Shown piece by piece: positions 38,677-47,508 of a stretch of 64,000 nt of DNA. A program made the position numbers and the translations under genes. Source of the DNA: Pseudomonas sp. Irchel 3A7. GTDB lineage: Bacteria > Pseudomonadota > Gammaproteobacteria > Pseudomonadales > Pseudomonadaceae. Below the pieces are notes generated by a model, which saw nothing but the letters and a program-made list of their open reading frames with translations, was not told the DNA's origin and searched no databases. The number at the start of each line of letters is the position of its first letter. Position 1 is the first letter of the stretch. The DNA lies in NCBI RefSeq assembly GCF_900187565.1, contig NZ_FYED01000007.1:62001-126000 (forward strand), given 5' to 3'.

Positions 38677-39678
38677 TCAGCCCTTCATGACCTGGGCCAG
38701 CAATTCGTAAGAATGCAGACGATCGGCATGTTCGTATAGGTCGCAGGTAAAAATCAGCTCATCGGCCTGGGTCTGTTCGACCAGCACGTCCAGCTTGGCG
38801 CGGATTTTCTGCGGGCTGCCAATCATGGCCAACCCCAGGAAATCCATAACCGCCTCCCTCTCATGGGGAAGCCACAGGCCATCCATGGTTTTCACCGGTG
38901 GACGCTGCACCAGGCTCTGGCCGCGCATGAGCGCGAGTATGCGCTGGAACACCGAGGTGGCCAGATAGTCGGCTTGTTCGTCGGTGTCAGCGGCCACCAA
39001 TGGCACACCGAGCATCACATAGGGCTTGTCCAGCACCGCCGAAGGCTTGAAGTGATTGCGGTAGACACGAATCGCTTCATGCATGAAGCGCGGTGCGAAA
39101 TGTGAAGCGAAGGCGTAGGGCAAACCGCGCTCGCCCGCCAGTTGTGCACTGAACAGGCTAGAGCCCAGCAGCCAGATCGGCACATTCGTACCGGTACCCG
39201 GCATCGCGATGACGCGCTGTTCCGGCGTGCGCGGGCCAAGATAACGCACCAGTTCCGCTACATCTTCCGGGAAGTCATCCGCGCTGCCGGAACGCTCGCG
39301 ACGCAGGGCACGGGCCGTCATTTGATCGGAACCGGGGGCACGCCCCAGACCCAGGTCGATGCGGCCCGGGTACAGACTTTCAAGGGTGCCGAACTGTTCG
39401 GCAATCACCAAAGGCGCATGGTTGGGCAGCATCACCCCACCGGACCCCACGCGAATGGTCGACGTGCCACCCGCCAGGTAGCCCAGCAGCACCGAAGTCG
39501 CGGAACTGGCAATGCCGTCCATGTTGTGGTGTTCGGCGACCCAGAACCGGTGGTAACCGAATTTCTCGACGTGTTGCGCCAGGTCCAGCGAATTGCGCAG
39601 CGACTGGGCCGCGCTGCCGTTTTCCCGCACGGGGACCAGATCGAGGGTCGAAAACTTGATATCGGACAGTCGTTTCAT
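38677..39678 (-). CDS. LLM-class (luciferase-like) FMN-dependent monooxygenase family protein
   Basis: 333 residues beginning [20 protein letters not shown]. Luciferase-like monooxygenase features: [20 protein letters not shown] (split), [28 protein letters not shown], and FASHFAP. The pattern is of the YhbW/MsnO8-like subgroup; the substrate is unknown. The start at 39676-39678 is the family N-terminus; upstream codons to 39753 are not conserved. It is divergent from the osmC gene. Confidence 0.82.
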   Translation of the reverse strand: MKRLSDIKFSTLDLVPVRENGSAAQSLRNSLDLAQHVEKFGYHRFWVAEHHNMDGIASSATSVLLGYLAGGTSTIRVGSGGVMLPNHAPLVIAEQFGTLESLYPGRIDLGLGRAPGSDQMTARALRRERSGSADDFPEDVAELVRYLGPRTPEQRVIAMPGTGTNVPIWLLGSSLFSAQLAGERGLPYAFASHFAPRFMHEAIRVYRNHFKPSAVLDKPYVMLGVPLVAADTDEQADYLATSVFQRILALMRGQSLVQRPPVKTMDGLWLPHEREAVMDFLGLAMIGSPQKIRAKLDVLVEQTQADELIFTCDLYEHADRLHSYELLAQVMKG

Positions 39679-39916
39679 GAACCTGCTTCTCCAATTGAGG
39701 GCGCAGGTTTTTTCTCGCGAACGAAAACCTGCCGAATCCAAAGCGTGTTTCATGCAATGAGGGCATATACCCGAGTTTCAATAGCACCCGAGCAAATTCC
39801 TACAAATGAGACGGATTAATCCGATACGTGAACTTTGACCTGCGGACTATCCTCAGAACCTTAACGAACGTAAGCCCTTAGGTGCGGCCCTCGCACCGAA
39901 TCTTGAGGAGACAGAC

Positions 39917-40348
39917 ATGGCTATCATCAAAAAAGCATCGGCCCATTGGGAAGGTGATCTGAAAACCGGCATCGGCTCCATTTCCACGGAAACCGGCGTT
40001 CTCAGGGAAGCGCCCTACGGCTTTAAGGCTCGTTTCGAAGGCGGTAAGGGCACCAACCCGGAGGAGTTGATCGGCGCGGCCCACGCCGGGTGCTTCTCCA
40101 TGGCTTTCTCGATGATTCTCGGTGATGCCGGCCTCACGGCTGACAGCATCGATACCAATGCCGAAGTGACCCTGGACCAGGTGGAGGGTGGTTTTGCGAT
40201 CACGGCGGTGAAACTGATTCTCAAAGCCAAAATCCCCGGCGCCAGCCAGGCGCAATTCGAGGAGCTGAGCAACAAGGCCAAAGAGGGCTGCCCGGTCTCC
40301 AAAGTGCTGAACGCGAAAATCAGCCTGGATGCGACGTTGATCAGCTAA
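39917..40348 (+). CDS. osmC: Organic hydroperoxide reductase OsmC
   Basis: 143 residues closely matching P. aeruginosa OsmC: KKASAHWEGDLKTG, YGFKARFEGGKGTNPEELIG (split), AAHAGCFSMAFS with the first reactive Cys, and KAKEGCPVSKVL with the second. Reduces organic hydroperoxides using the Cys pair and is osmotically/stationary-phase induced in other bacteria. GAGGAGAC precedes the ATG. Followed by a long hairpin terminator at 40360-40434. Confidence 0.93.
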   Translation: MAIIKKASAHWEGDLKTGIGSISTETGVLREAPYGFKARFEGGKGTNPEELIGAAHAGCFSMAFSMILGDAGLTADSIDTNAEVTLDQVEGGFAITAVKLILKAKIPGASQAQFEELSNKAKEGCPVSKVLNAKISLDATLIS

Positions 40349-40359
40349 GCGTTGAAATG

Positions 40360-40434
40360 AAAAGATCGCAGCCTTCGACAGCTCCTACTGGCTTTGAGTG
40401 AACCTGCAGGTGCTGTCGCAGGTTGCGATCTTTT
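40360..40434 (+). terminator. Long repeat-type terminator after osmC
   Basis: AAAAGATCGCA (40360-40370) pairs with TGCGATCTTTT (40424-40434); inner CTTCGACAGC and GCTGTCGCAGG pair further, and a T run follows. AAAGATCGCAGCC… is itself a repeat family I recall as common in Pseudomonas, so this is a repeat that also serves as a terminator. Confidence 0.8.
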
Positions 40435-40532
40435 TTGCCTTGAAACAAAACAAGGCTCATAAAACTGTGGTCGAATAAATGACAGCAGCCAAAACGCTGA
40501 ATCCTGCGTGCTGCTTCAAGGGAGCTTCAACC

Positions 40533-40766
40533 ATGAAACGTTTTGCCTTGACGGTTATCTGTTGCGCACTGGCCACTTCGGCCCTGGCGGCGCCGAAACC
40601 CTGTGAAGAACTCAAGGCCGAAATCGAAGCCAAGATCCAGGCCCGCGGAGTGACGTCCTATACCCTGGAGATCGTCACCAACGACGAAGTACACGATCAG
40701 AACATGGTCGTGGGCTCGTGCGAAAACGGCACCAAAAAAATCATCTACCAGAAGAACGACCGCTGA
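40533..40766 (+). CDS. DUF1161 small secreted protein (copy 2)
   Basis: 77 residues. Signal peptide MKRFALTVICCALATSALA, then APKPCEELKAEIEAKIQARG and VVGSCENGTKKIIYQKN. Clearly a paralogue of the gene at 38325, sharing CEELKAEI, the second Cys and the basic C-terminal strand. GGGAG precedes the ATG at 40533. Function unknown. Confidence 0.85.
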   Translation: MKRFALTVICCALATSALAAPKPCEELKAEIEAKIQARGVTSYTLEIVTNDEVHDQNMVVGSCENGTKKIIYQKNDR

Positions 40767-40772
40767 TGAGCC

Positions 40773-41192
40773 TTATGGCACACAGTTGATCTGGCGTTCT
40801 TCGGCAACAATTTCGCGTTTGGCGTTATACAAGCGAGCTTCGGGGGTGAACGCCATGGAGCGGGCTTGCAGCAGATAACGCTGGCCGGCTTCGAAATGAT
40901 CGTAGTTGATGATCATGTAGCACAGCCTTTCCGTGCCTCCGTCGAACAAGTCCGAACCGCCACCAGGCACTTCAAAATCGAAGCGAACGGTCAATTCGTG
41001 GCTACCGGGCGTCAGCTGAAAAAAACGCCCGTCGCGCAATCGCTGACCGTCCAGCCGCTCGGCCATCAACAATTTATCGTTGGGAAATGGCGTAGAGAAA
41101 TCGACCCACGCCATTTGCGGGTTGGCCGCCGGCATCGGGGTCGAACAGCCGGCAATGGCGCTCGCAGCGAGCAATAGCATCAACCTGCGCAT
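40773..41192 (-). CDS. Small lipoprotein, first of tandem pair
   Basis: 139 residues; MRRLMLLLAASAIAGC gives a lipobox IAGC. The mature part contains GRFFQLTPGSHELTVRFDFE and ICYMIINYDHFEAGQRYLLQ-like segments (here LCYMIINYDHFEAGQRY), the same pattern as its neighbour at 41233. The start at 41190-41192 has AGGA eight bases upstream. Likely a Pseudomonas-restricted outer-membrane lipoprotein; I do not recognise a function. Its gene is followed convergently by the DUF1161 copy 2. Confidence 0.75.
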   Translation of the reverse strand: MRRLMLLLAASAIAGCSTPMPAANPQMAWVDFSTPFPNDKLLMAERLDGQRLRDGRFFQLTPGSHELTVRFDFEVPGGGSDLFDGGTERLCYMIINYDHFEAGQRYLLQARSMAFTPEARLYNAKREIVAEERQINCVP

Positions 41193-41232
41193 GATGAATG
41201 TCCTGAATACTGGATATTCAGAATAGCGCCGA

Positions 41233-41655
41233 TCAGGTGCGTTGACAGCCTGCCGGTGTGCCTTGGCCAATCACTTTTCGCTGCTGGTTGTAAAGCTTGG
41301 CCCACGGCCGAAATCCGATATTCCCCGCTTGCAACTGATAGCGCTCCCCGGCGTTGAAACCGCTGTATTTCACATTCATCTGGCAATCGCGCCACAGCGG
41401 CTCGGCGTCGGGACCGATGTTGGTGGGCTGGACCGGAAACAGGTAGCGCACCGTCAGCTCATGACTGCCGGGCTGCACCTCGAAATAGCGTTTGTCGATG
41501 GCGGCCTTGTTATCCACTTCCAGCGCTTGCAGGGCAGTGTCCTCCTGATGCGATTCGAGCTCGATCCACGCTTGGCTCGGATCATGGCGAGGTAATCCGA
41601 ATCCAGCACAACCGGCCAGCATCAGCAGGCCTCCCGTCAGCATCAATTTGCGCAT
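41233..41655 (-). CDS. Small lipoprotein, second of tandem pair
   Basis: 140 residues; MRKLMLTGGLLMLAGC with lipobox LAGC. Shares with the neighbour at 40773 the sequences YFEVQPGSHELTVRYLF, the Cys before a short strand and FNAGERYQLQA, so the two arose by duplication. Two mature Cys (DCQMNVKY, AGCQRT) could pair. They are 40 bases apart on the same strand. Function unknown. Divergent from the predicted aminopeptidase gene at 41715. Confidence 0.75.
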   Translation of the reverse strand: MRKLMLTGGLLMLAGCAGFGLPRHDPSQAWIELESHQEDTALQALEVDNKAAIDKRYFEVQPGSHELTVRYLFPVQPTNIGPDAEPLWRDCQMNVKYSGFNAGERYQLQAGNIGFRPWAKLYNQQRKVIGQGTPAGCQRT

Positions 41656-41714
41656 AGCGGAGCTCCAGTCAAGCGGGATAGTCTTGCGAGCAGACTCTCC
41701 AGGAATTTTTTATT

Positions 41715-42788
41715 TTGATCAGGCCGCGTCCAAGCCTTGGGTTACTTGATCGCGTTTTACGCATTTTGTTTCCGGGTGTGTTGCTTTTGTTGCTCAACGG
41801 TTGCTCCAGCGTCAGCTACTACACCCAGCTGGCCAGTGGCCAATGGCAACTGCTGCGGGCACGGGAACCGGTTTCCAGCGTGATTGCCGATCCTCATCGA
41901 GATCAGAAACTGCGTGCTCACCTGGTTGAATCTCAAAAGGCCCGGACTTTCGCCAGCCAACAGCTGCACCTGCCTGACAACCAAAGCTACCGCTTGTACG
42001 CGGACATTGGCCGCCCCTTCGTCGTCTGGAATGTGTTTGTCACACCGGAATTCTCCCTGAAGCAGCAGAACCATTGCTTCCCTGTCGCCGGTTGCGTGGC
42101 CTATCGCGGTTACTACAGCCAGAGCGCGGCCCGTGGCGAGGCGGCGCTGCAACGAGTGCAGGGCATGGACGTGTCGATCGGTGGCGTCGAAGCCTATTCG
42201 ACCCTGGGCTGGTTCAACGATCCGATCATGAGCTCGATGATGGGTTGGGGCGACGAGCGCCTGGCCACACTGATTTTTCACGAACTGGCGCATCAGCGTA
42301 TTTATGTGAAGGATGACACTGAGTTCAACGAATCATTCGCCACCTTCGTAGAGCAGGAAGGTACCCGCCAATGGCGTGCCTACCGAAGCCTGCCGCCAGA
42401 CACCGGGACGCAAGCACAACGACGGGATCAGTTCATTCAACTGGTGCTGAACGCCCGCACCCGGCTTGAAAATCTCTACACCCTGCCACTGCCACCCGAA
42501 CAAATGCGCCAGCGCAAAGCGGCGGAATTCGAGCGTATGCGTGGCGAGTATCGACAACTACGTGACAGCCAATGGGCGGGAGATAAGCGTTACGACGCGT
42601 GGATTTATGCACCGATGAACAATGCACGGTTGCTGCCGTTCGGCCTGTACGATCAATGGGTGCCGGCGTTTGCGGCGTTGTTCAAGCAGGTGGGTGGGGA
42701 TTGGGTGAAGTTTTATACGCAGGTCGAGAAGTTGGGGGCGACGCCGGTTGAACAGCGTAAAGCGACGCTGCGGAACCTGACTGACTAG
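41715..42788 (+). CDS. Predicted lipoprotein aminopeptidase (COG4324-like)
   Basis: 357 residues from a TTG start (41715) preceded by AGGA ten bases upstream; no better start retains the signal. A hydrophobic segment ends in the lipobox LNGC, so the protein is a predicted lipoprotein. The zinc metalloprotease motif HELAHQ occurs in LATLIFHELAHQRIYVKDD, followed by NESFATFVEQEG, which provides the third ligand. This is the COG4324 predicted aminopeptidase family; activity has not been widely demonstrated. Followed by a REP pair. Confidence 0.75.
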   Translation: MIRPRPSLGLLDRVLRILFPGVLLLLLNGCSSVSYYTQLASGQWQLLRAREPVSSVIADPHRDQKLRAHLVESQKARTFASQQLHLPDNQSYRLYADIGRPFVVWNVFVTPEFSLKQQNHCFPVAGCVAYRGYYSQSAARGEAALQRVQGMDVSIGGVEAYSTLGWFNDPIMSSMMGWGDERLATLIFHELAHQRIYVKDDTEFNESFATFVEQEGTRQWRAYRSLPPDTGTQAQRRDQFIQLVLNARTRLENLYTLPLPPEQMRQRKAAEFERMRGEYRQLRDSQWAGDKRYDAWIYAPMNNARLLPFGLYDQWVPAFAALFKQVGGDWVKFYTQVEKLGATPVEQRKATLRNLTD

Positions 42789-42794
42789 TAGCTC

Positions 42795-42942
42795 TGTGGC
42801 GAGGGAGCTTGTCGGATCGCCGCACCGTCCCGTTGGGCTGCGAAGCAGCCCCAAATGCGACAACTGCATTTATCCAGGCAAACTGCATTCATCAGTTTTA
42901 CGCCTGCTGCGCAGTCGAACGGGAGCAAGCTCCCTCGCCACA
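42795..42942. repeat. REP pair (GAGGGAGC class) with long spacer
   Basis: TGTGGCGAGGGAGCTTG at 42795-42811 and its inverse CAAGCTCCCTCGCCACA at 42926-42942, flanking about 114 bases. Same class as the single element at 14085. It lies between the convergent aminopeptidase and HAD-phosphatase genes. Confidence 0.85.
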
Positions 42943-42950
42943 ACTCGGTA

Positions 42951-43598
42951 TCAGCGCAAAAACGCCCGGTGCATCTCATCCAGCGTTTCAAAATGATAGG
43001 CCGGGGTCTCGGCGCTCAACTCTTCGCGACTGCCAAACCCGTAACCCACTGCCACCGCGTCCAGCCCGTTGCTGCGTGCGCCGATCAGGTCGTGTTTGCG
43101 GTCGCCGATCATCAGGGTGTTGGTCGGGTCGAGGCCTTCTTCGGCCATCAAGTGGGCGATCAGCTCGACCTTGTTGGTTCGGGTACCGTCCAGTTCGCTG
43201 CCGTAGATCACTTTGAAGTGTTTGGCGAAGTCGAAATGGCGGGCGATTTCCCAGGCGAAGACCCAGGGCTTGGAGGTCGCGATATACAGCTGTCTTCCTT
43301 GTCCGCCAAGGGTTTCCAGCAGCGGCATGACGCCATCGAACACGCGGTTTTCATACAGACCGGTGACCTTGAAGCGTTCGCGGTAGAAATTCACCGCCTC
43401 CCACGCCTTGGCCTCATCGAAGTCATAAAACTGCATGAACGCCTGCAACAACGGCGGGCCGATGAAATGTTCGAGTTTGGTCAGGTCGGGCTCATCGATA
43501 CCCAGTTTGCTCAAGGCGAACTGAATCGAACGGGTGATGCCTTCGCGCGGGTCGGTCAGGGTGCCATCAAGGTCGAACAAAACGGTTTGGTAATGCAT
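42951..43598 (-). CDS. HAD-superfamily phosphatase (Gph/YqaB-like)
   Basis: 215 residues. HAD motif I FDLDGTLTDP, motif II with T in IATSKP, motif III Lys, and motif IV GDRKHD are intact, with an alpha-helical cap. Substrate unknown; similar proteins include phosphoglycolate and 5'-nucleotidase phosphatases. Start at 43596-43598 with AGGA upstream. It is 28 bases downstream of the gamma carbonic anhydrase gene on the same strand, an arrangement also seen in P. aeruginosa (PA0065-PA0066), so likely co-transcribed. Confidence 0.85.
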   Translation of the reverse strand: MHYQTVLFDLDGTLTDPREGITRSIQFALSKLGIDEPDLTKLEHFIGPPLLQAFMQFYDFDEAKAWEAVNFYRERFKVTGLYENRVFDGVMPLLETLGGQGRQLYIATSKPWVFAWEIARHFDFAKHFKVIYGSELDGTRTNKVELIAHLMAEEGLDPTNTLMIGDRKHDLIGARSNGLDAVAVGYGFGSREELSAETPAYHFETLDEMHRAFLR

Positions 43599-43626
43599 GA
43601 AAATTCCTGGGCAATAGCGAGACATT

Positions 43627-44172
43627 TCAGATCTGGTCGTAGCCTTCGGCCAGATGCAGATCCTTGAGCTTCACGTAGTTCGCCGCACTGTAAGTGAAGA
43701 AGGCTTGTTCCTTGTCAGTCAGGGGCCGGATCTGTTTAACCGGACTGCCCACATACAGGAAACCGCTTTCCAGGCGTTTGCCCGGTGGCACCAGACTGCC
43801 GGCGCCGATGATCACATTGTCCGCGACCACCGCGCCGTCCATCACGATGCTGCCCATGCCGATCAACACCCGACTGCCGACGGTGCATCCATGCAGCATG
43901 ACTTTATGAGCGATGGTCACATCATCGCCGATCAGCAACGGGAAACCGTCGGGGTTGAACGGTCCGGCGTGGGTGATGTGCAGCACGCAGCCATCCTGAA
44001 CGCTGGTGCGCGCACCGATGCGGATGCGGTGCATGTCGCCGCGGATCACCGTCAATGGCCATACCGAGCTGTCTTCGCCGATCTCGACGTCGCCGATCAC
44101 CACCGCCGAGCGGTCGACAAAAGCGCCTTTGGCGAGCAACGGCGTGTGGTTCTGATACTTGCGAAGGGACAC
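43627..44172 (-). CDS. Gamma-class carbonic anhydrase-like protein (YrdA family)
   Basis: 181 residues from a GTG start at 44170-44172 preceded by GAGAGAA. The left-handed beta-helix repeats are visible as (I/V)G motifs, and the three zinc ligands are His in HITHAG (about residue 68), TIAHKV (89) and LHGC (94). Members hydrate CO2 weakly or act as transferase-like scaffolds. The gene is divergent from prlC and pairs with the HAD phosphatase. A second, beta-class carbonic anhydrase is encoded at 49320. Confidence 0.88.
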   Translation of the reverse strand: MSLRKYQNHTPLLAKGAFVDRSAVVIGDVEIGEDSSVWPLTVIRGDMHRIRIGARTSVQDGCVLHITHAGPFNPDGFPLLIGDDVTIAHKVMLHGCTVGSRVLIGMGSIVMDGAVVADNVIIGAGSLVPPGKRLESGFLYVGSPVKQIRPLTDKEQAFFTYSAANYVKLKDLHLAEGYDQI

Positions 44173-44261
44173 GATAGGTTCTCTCTCTGTCGCTGATAGC
44201 TGCGGTGAGTGTCGATTGTAATTAAGATGGCTGCATGTTTCTTCCAGCCAAGGTGCCAACC

Positions 44262-46313
44262 GTGAGCGTGAACAACCCTCTTTTGCAGTCCTACGACCTG
44301 CCGCCGTTCTCCACGATCCGTGCCGAACACGTGCAACCGGCCATTGAACAGATCCTGGCTGACAACCGCGCCGCCATTATCGAGATCCTCAAGACCCAGG
44401 GCAAACAACCGACCTGGGCCGGCCTGGTATTGGCGATGGACGAACTCAACGATCGACTGGGTGCGGCCTGGAGCCCGGTCAGCCACTTGAATGCCGTGTG
44501 CAACAGTGCCGAGTTGCGCGAAGCCTATGAATCCTGCCTGCCGGCCCTGAGCGCCTACTCCACCGAACTGGGCCAGAACCGTGAACTGTTCCAGGCCTAT
44601 GAAGCCCTGGCCAACAGCCCGGAATCCGCCGGTTTCGACGTGGCGCAAAAAACCATTCTGGAACACGCCCTGCGCGATTTCCGCCTGTCGGGTATCGATT
44701 TGCCTGAAGCCGAGCAAAAGCGTTACGCCGAAGTGCAGAGCAAGTTGTCCGAACTGGGCAGCCGCTTCTCCAACCAGTTGCTGGATGCGACCCAGGCCTG
44801 GACCAAGCACATCACCGATGAAGCCGCCCTCGCCGGCCTGACCGATTCGGCCAAGGCGCAAATGGCCGCCGCCGCCCAGGCCAAAGACCTTGAAGGCTGG
44901 CTGATCACCCTGGAATTCCCGAGCTACTACGCGGTGATGACCTACGCCCAGGATCGCGCGCTGCGCGAAGAAGTCTACGCGGCCTACTGCACCCGGGCGT
45001 CGGACCAGGGTCCGAATGCCGGTCAGAATGATAACGGCCCGGTCATGGAAGAAATTCTCGACCTGCGTCGGGAGTTGGCGAAACTCTTGGGCTTCGCCAG
45101 TTTCTCGGAGTTGAGCCTGGCGACCAAAATGGCCGAATCCAGCGATCAGGTATTGAGTTTCCTGCGTGACCTGGCCAAGCGCAGCAAGCCGTTCGCCGCT
45201 CAGGATCTGCAACAGCTCAAGGCTTACGCTGCCGAACAAGGTTGCCCGGACCTGCAAAGCTGGGACAGCGGTTTCTACGGTGAAAAACTTCGCGAGCAGC
45301 GTTACAGCGTTGCCCAGGAAGCCCTGCGTGCCTACTTCCCGATCGATAAAGTACTGAGCGGCCTGTTTGCCATCGTGCAACGTTTGTACGGCATCCAGAT
45401 CGCCGAGCAAAAAGGTTTCGACACCTGGCACCCGGATGTCCGCCTGTTCGAGATCAAGGAAAACGGTCAGCACGTCGGCCGCTTCTTCTTCGACCTGTAC
45501 GCCCGCGCCAACAAACGTGGCGGTGCCTGGATGGACGGCGCACGCGATCGTCGTCGAACCGCCGAGGGTGTGCTGCAAAGCCCGGTGGCCAACCTGGTGT
45601 GCAACTTCACCCCGGCCGACAGCGGCAAACCTGCGCTGCTGACCCACGATGAAGTGACCACCCTGTTCCACGAATTCGGTCATGGCCTGCATCACCTGCT
45701 GACCCGTGTCGAGCACGCCGGCGTCTCCGGCATCAACGGCGTGGCCTGGGATGCGGTCGAGTTGCCGAGCCAGTTCATGGAGAACTGGTGCTGGGAGCCG
45801 GAAGGCCTGGCACTGATTTCCGGCCATTACGAAACCGGCGAGCCTCTGCCTCAGGACCTGCTGCAAAAAATGCTCGCGGCGAAGAACTTCCAATCCGGCC
45901 TGATGATGGTGCGCCAACTGGAATTCTCGCTGTTCGACTTCGAACTGCACGCCACCCACGGTGACGGTCGCAGTGTGCTGCAAGTGCTCGAAGGCGTACG
46001 TGACGAGGTTTCGGTGATGCGTCCTCCGGCCTATAACCGCTTCCCGAACAGCTTCGCCCATATCTTCGCCGGCGGTTACGCAGCGGGTTACTACAGCTAC
46101 AAATGGGCAGAAGTGCTGTCGGCAGATGCCTTCTCGAAGTTCGAAGAGGAAGGCGTGCTCAACGCCGAGACCGGTCGTGCATTCCGCGAAGCCATCCTTG
46201 CGCGCGGCGGCTCTCAGGAACCGATGGTGCTGTTCGTCGACTTCCGTGGCCGTGAGCCGTCGATTGACGCACTGTTGCGCCACAGCGGCCTGACCGAGGG
46301 CGCGGCAGCATGA
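44262..46313 (+). CDS. prlC: Oligopeptidase A
   Basis: 683 residues from a GTG (44262) with AAGGT upstream; this gives the family N-terminus MSVNNPLLQSYDLPPF, while an ATG nine codons earlier gives extra residues not seen in homologues. M3 metallopeptidase: HExxH motif H470-E471 and H474 in FHEFGHGLHH, with the downstream Glu ligand in the region NGVAWDAVELPSQFMENW (split). Degrades signal-peptide fragments and short peptides in the cytoplasm. The stop overlaps the next gene by four bases (ATGA at 46310). Confidence 0.95.
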   Translation: MSVNNPLLQSYDLPPFSTIRAEHVQPAIEQILADNRAAIIEILKTQGKQPTWAGLVLAMDELNDRLGAAWSPVSHLNAVCNSAELREAYESCLPALSAYSTELGQNRELFQAYEALANSPESAGFDVAQKTILEHALRDFRLSGIDLPEAEQKRYAEVQSKLSELGSRFSNQLLDATQAWTKHITDEAALAGLTDSAKAQMAAAAQAKDLEGWLITLEFPSYYAVMTYAQDRALREEVYAAYCTRASDQGPNAGQNDNGPVMEEILDLRRELAKLLGFASFSELSLATKMAESSDQVLSFLRDLAKRSKPFAAQDLQQLKAYAAEQGCPDLQSWDSGFYGEKLREQRYSVAQEALRAYFPIDKVLSGLFAIVQRLYGIQIAEQKGFDTWHPDVRLFEIKENGQHVGRFFFDLYARANKRGGAWMDGARDRRRTAEGVLQSPVANLVCNFTPADSGKPALLTHDEVTTLFHEFGHGLHHLLTRVEHAGVSGINGVAWDAVELPSQFMENWCWEPEGLALISGHYETGEPLPQDLLQKMLAAKNFQSGLMMVRQLEFSLFDFELHATHGDGRSVLQVLEGVRDEVSVMRPPAYNRFPNSFAHIFAGGYAAGYYSYKWAEVLSADAFSKFEEEGVLNAETGRAFREAILARGGSQEPMVLFVDFRGREPSIDALLRHSGLTEGAAA

Positions 46314-46597
46314 GCGAGGGTCCCGTGATTACCAAACGACGCTTTATCGCCGGCGCGGTCTGCCCGGCCTGCAGCGAGCCGGACAAGTTGATGATGTGGA
46401 ACGAAGACAGCGTGCCACATCGCGAGTGCGTGGCCTGCGGTTATTCCGACACGCTGAATGAACAAGGTCTGTCCGTGCCCAAGGAATTGGGCACGCGGGT
46501 CAATACGCCCGCGGTGAAAACACCGGATACCAAAGTGCAAGCCGTGCAGTTTTTTCCGAACCCAAAACTGAAGAAAAAGCCTGACGAGCAGCATTGA
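46310..46597 (+). CDS. yheV: YheV-family zinc-ribbon protein
   Basis: 95 residues. Four Cys in two pairs, CPACSEPD and CVACGYSD, form a zinc ribbon; C-terminal Pro/Lys-rich tail. YheV-type proteins are usually found next to prlC and have no assigned role. The start codon overlaps the prlC stop (ATGA), so translation is coupled. A large hairpin (46607-46640) follows. Confidence 0.88.
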   Translation: MSEGPVITKRRFIAGAVCPACSEPDKLMMWNEDSVPHRECVACGYSDTLNEQGLSVPKELGTRVNTPAVKTPDTKVQAVQFFPNPKLKKKPDEQH

Positions 46598-46606
46598 GTC
46601 GCAAAG

Positions 46607-46640
46607 ACACCCTTCCACCGCGCAAGGCGGTGGAAGGTGT
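46607..46640. terminator. Large hairpin between convergent yheV and phosphatase genes
   Basis: ACACC-CTTCCACCGC pairs with GCGGTGGAAGGTGT through a 5-base loop and one bulged C. It sits exactly between the two stop codons. There is no clear T run on either strand. Confidence 0.6.
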
Positions 46641-46642
46641 TC

Positions 46643-47284
46643 CTACTGCAGATGGGCTGACTGGAACCAGTTCTTCATCGAACACGCCGCGAACGGGCTC
46701 GTGCTGCAATCGCCATTGGCCAACGCCGTGCGAAGCTTCTCGACATCAGCTCGCATCATGTAACGAACGCCATCCTTGAAGTGGGTACTGTCACCAAAGC
46801 CGCCTTCAGTCATTTCACTCAACGCATCCTCCTTGCTCCAACCCTGCACCACCACGCGGTACATGGCCGCCATCAGGCCGGTCCGGTCAGAACCATGCTT
46901 GCAGTGCATCAGCACCGGGCCATTGGCTTCGGCGGCTTGGATGGCACGCAGCACTTTGAGTACCTCGGCGTCATCGACATGATTGGTGCGATAGGGCAGT
47001 TGCACTTGGGTAATAGCAGGTGTGATCAACCAGCGTGAATCCGGCTCGGGCAGAAAATTGATCACCGTCGCAACCTTGAGTGTTTCCAGCAACGGCACCG
47101 TCCCACTGTCGGGCAGCGCGCTGCGGTAAAGCGTCGGCGACATCTGAAACAGGTTGTACTGCGCCTCGACCGGTTGCGCCCATTCCGAGGGGCGAGACAC
47201 CGCGGAGTCGTCGGCATGGACGAAAGTGAACAATGCGGACAGTGATAACAGTATCGTCGCAATTGAAAGACGCGCGAAGGACAT
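46643..47284 (-). CDS. Periplasmic dual-specificity protein phosphatase
   Basis: 213 residues. N-terminal signal peptide (to about residue 24, HADD), then a DSP/PTP fold with the catalytic motif HCKHGSDRTG (C128, R134 of HCx5R) and a downstream region typical of SIW14/DUSP-like phosphatases. Predicted to dephosphorylate a phosphoprotein or phosphoinositide-like substrate in the periplasm; the target is unknown. The ribosome binding site before the ATG is weak. It is convergent with yheV. Confidence 0.83.
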   Translation of the reverse strand: MSFARLSIATILLSLSALFTFVHADDSAVSRPSEWAQPVEAQYNLFQMSPTLYRSALPDSGTVPLLETLKVATVINFLPEPDSRWLITPAITQVQLPYRTNHVDDAEVLKVLRAIQAAEANGPVLMHCKHGSDRTGLMAAMYRVVVQGWSKEDALSEMTEGGFGDSTHFKDGVRYMMRADVEKLRTALANGDCSTSPFAACSMKNWFQSAHLQ

Positions 47285-47424
47285 ACCTGGACGACCATGG
47301 GAAAAGTGTGAATGCGCTCAGTGTCGCTACTTGCTGGTTAAAGGCCTGTGAGGTGCCTGTCAAAGAATTGTGAATTGGAAGCTCTATTTTGTTTTTGCCT
47401 TGAAATATACAGTTCAAAAAAATA

Positions 47425-47455
47425 AAAAAACGGCACAAAACCAAAGTGCCGTTTT
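47425..47455 (-). terminator. Terminator downstream of the EF-loop orphan gene
   Basis: AAAACGGCAC / GTGCCGTTTT hairpin (with A and T runs on both sides) within an AT-rich stretch. On the minus strand it follows the stop at 47509. Confidence 0.85.
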
Positions 47456-47508
47456 ATATCGCTGGCTATACAGCGTTACTTACTTGGAGAACCAGATACA
47501 TCTGCGGG

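Noticed and set aside
44097..46283. A 728-codon open frame on the minus strand across prlC
   Set aside because: It is entirely antisense to prlC, whose M3 peptidase motifs are intact, and encodes a low-complexity His/Gln/Gly-rich sequence typical of shadow frames in GC-rich DNA.
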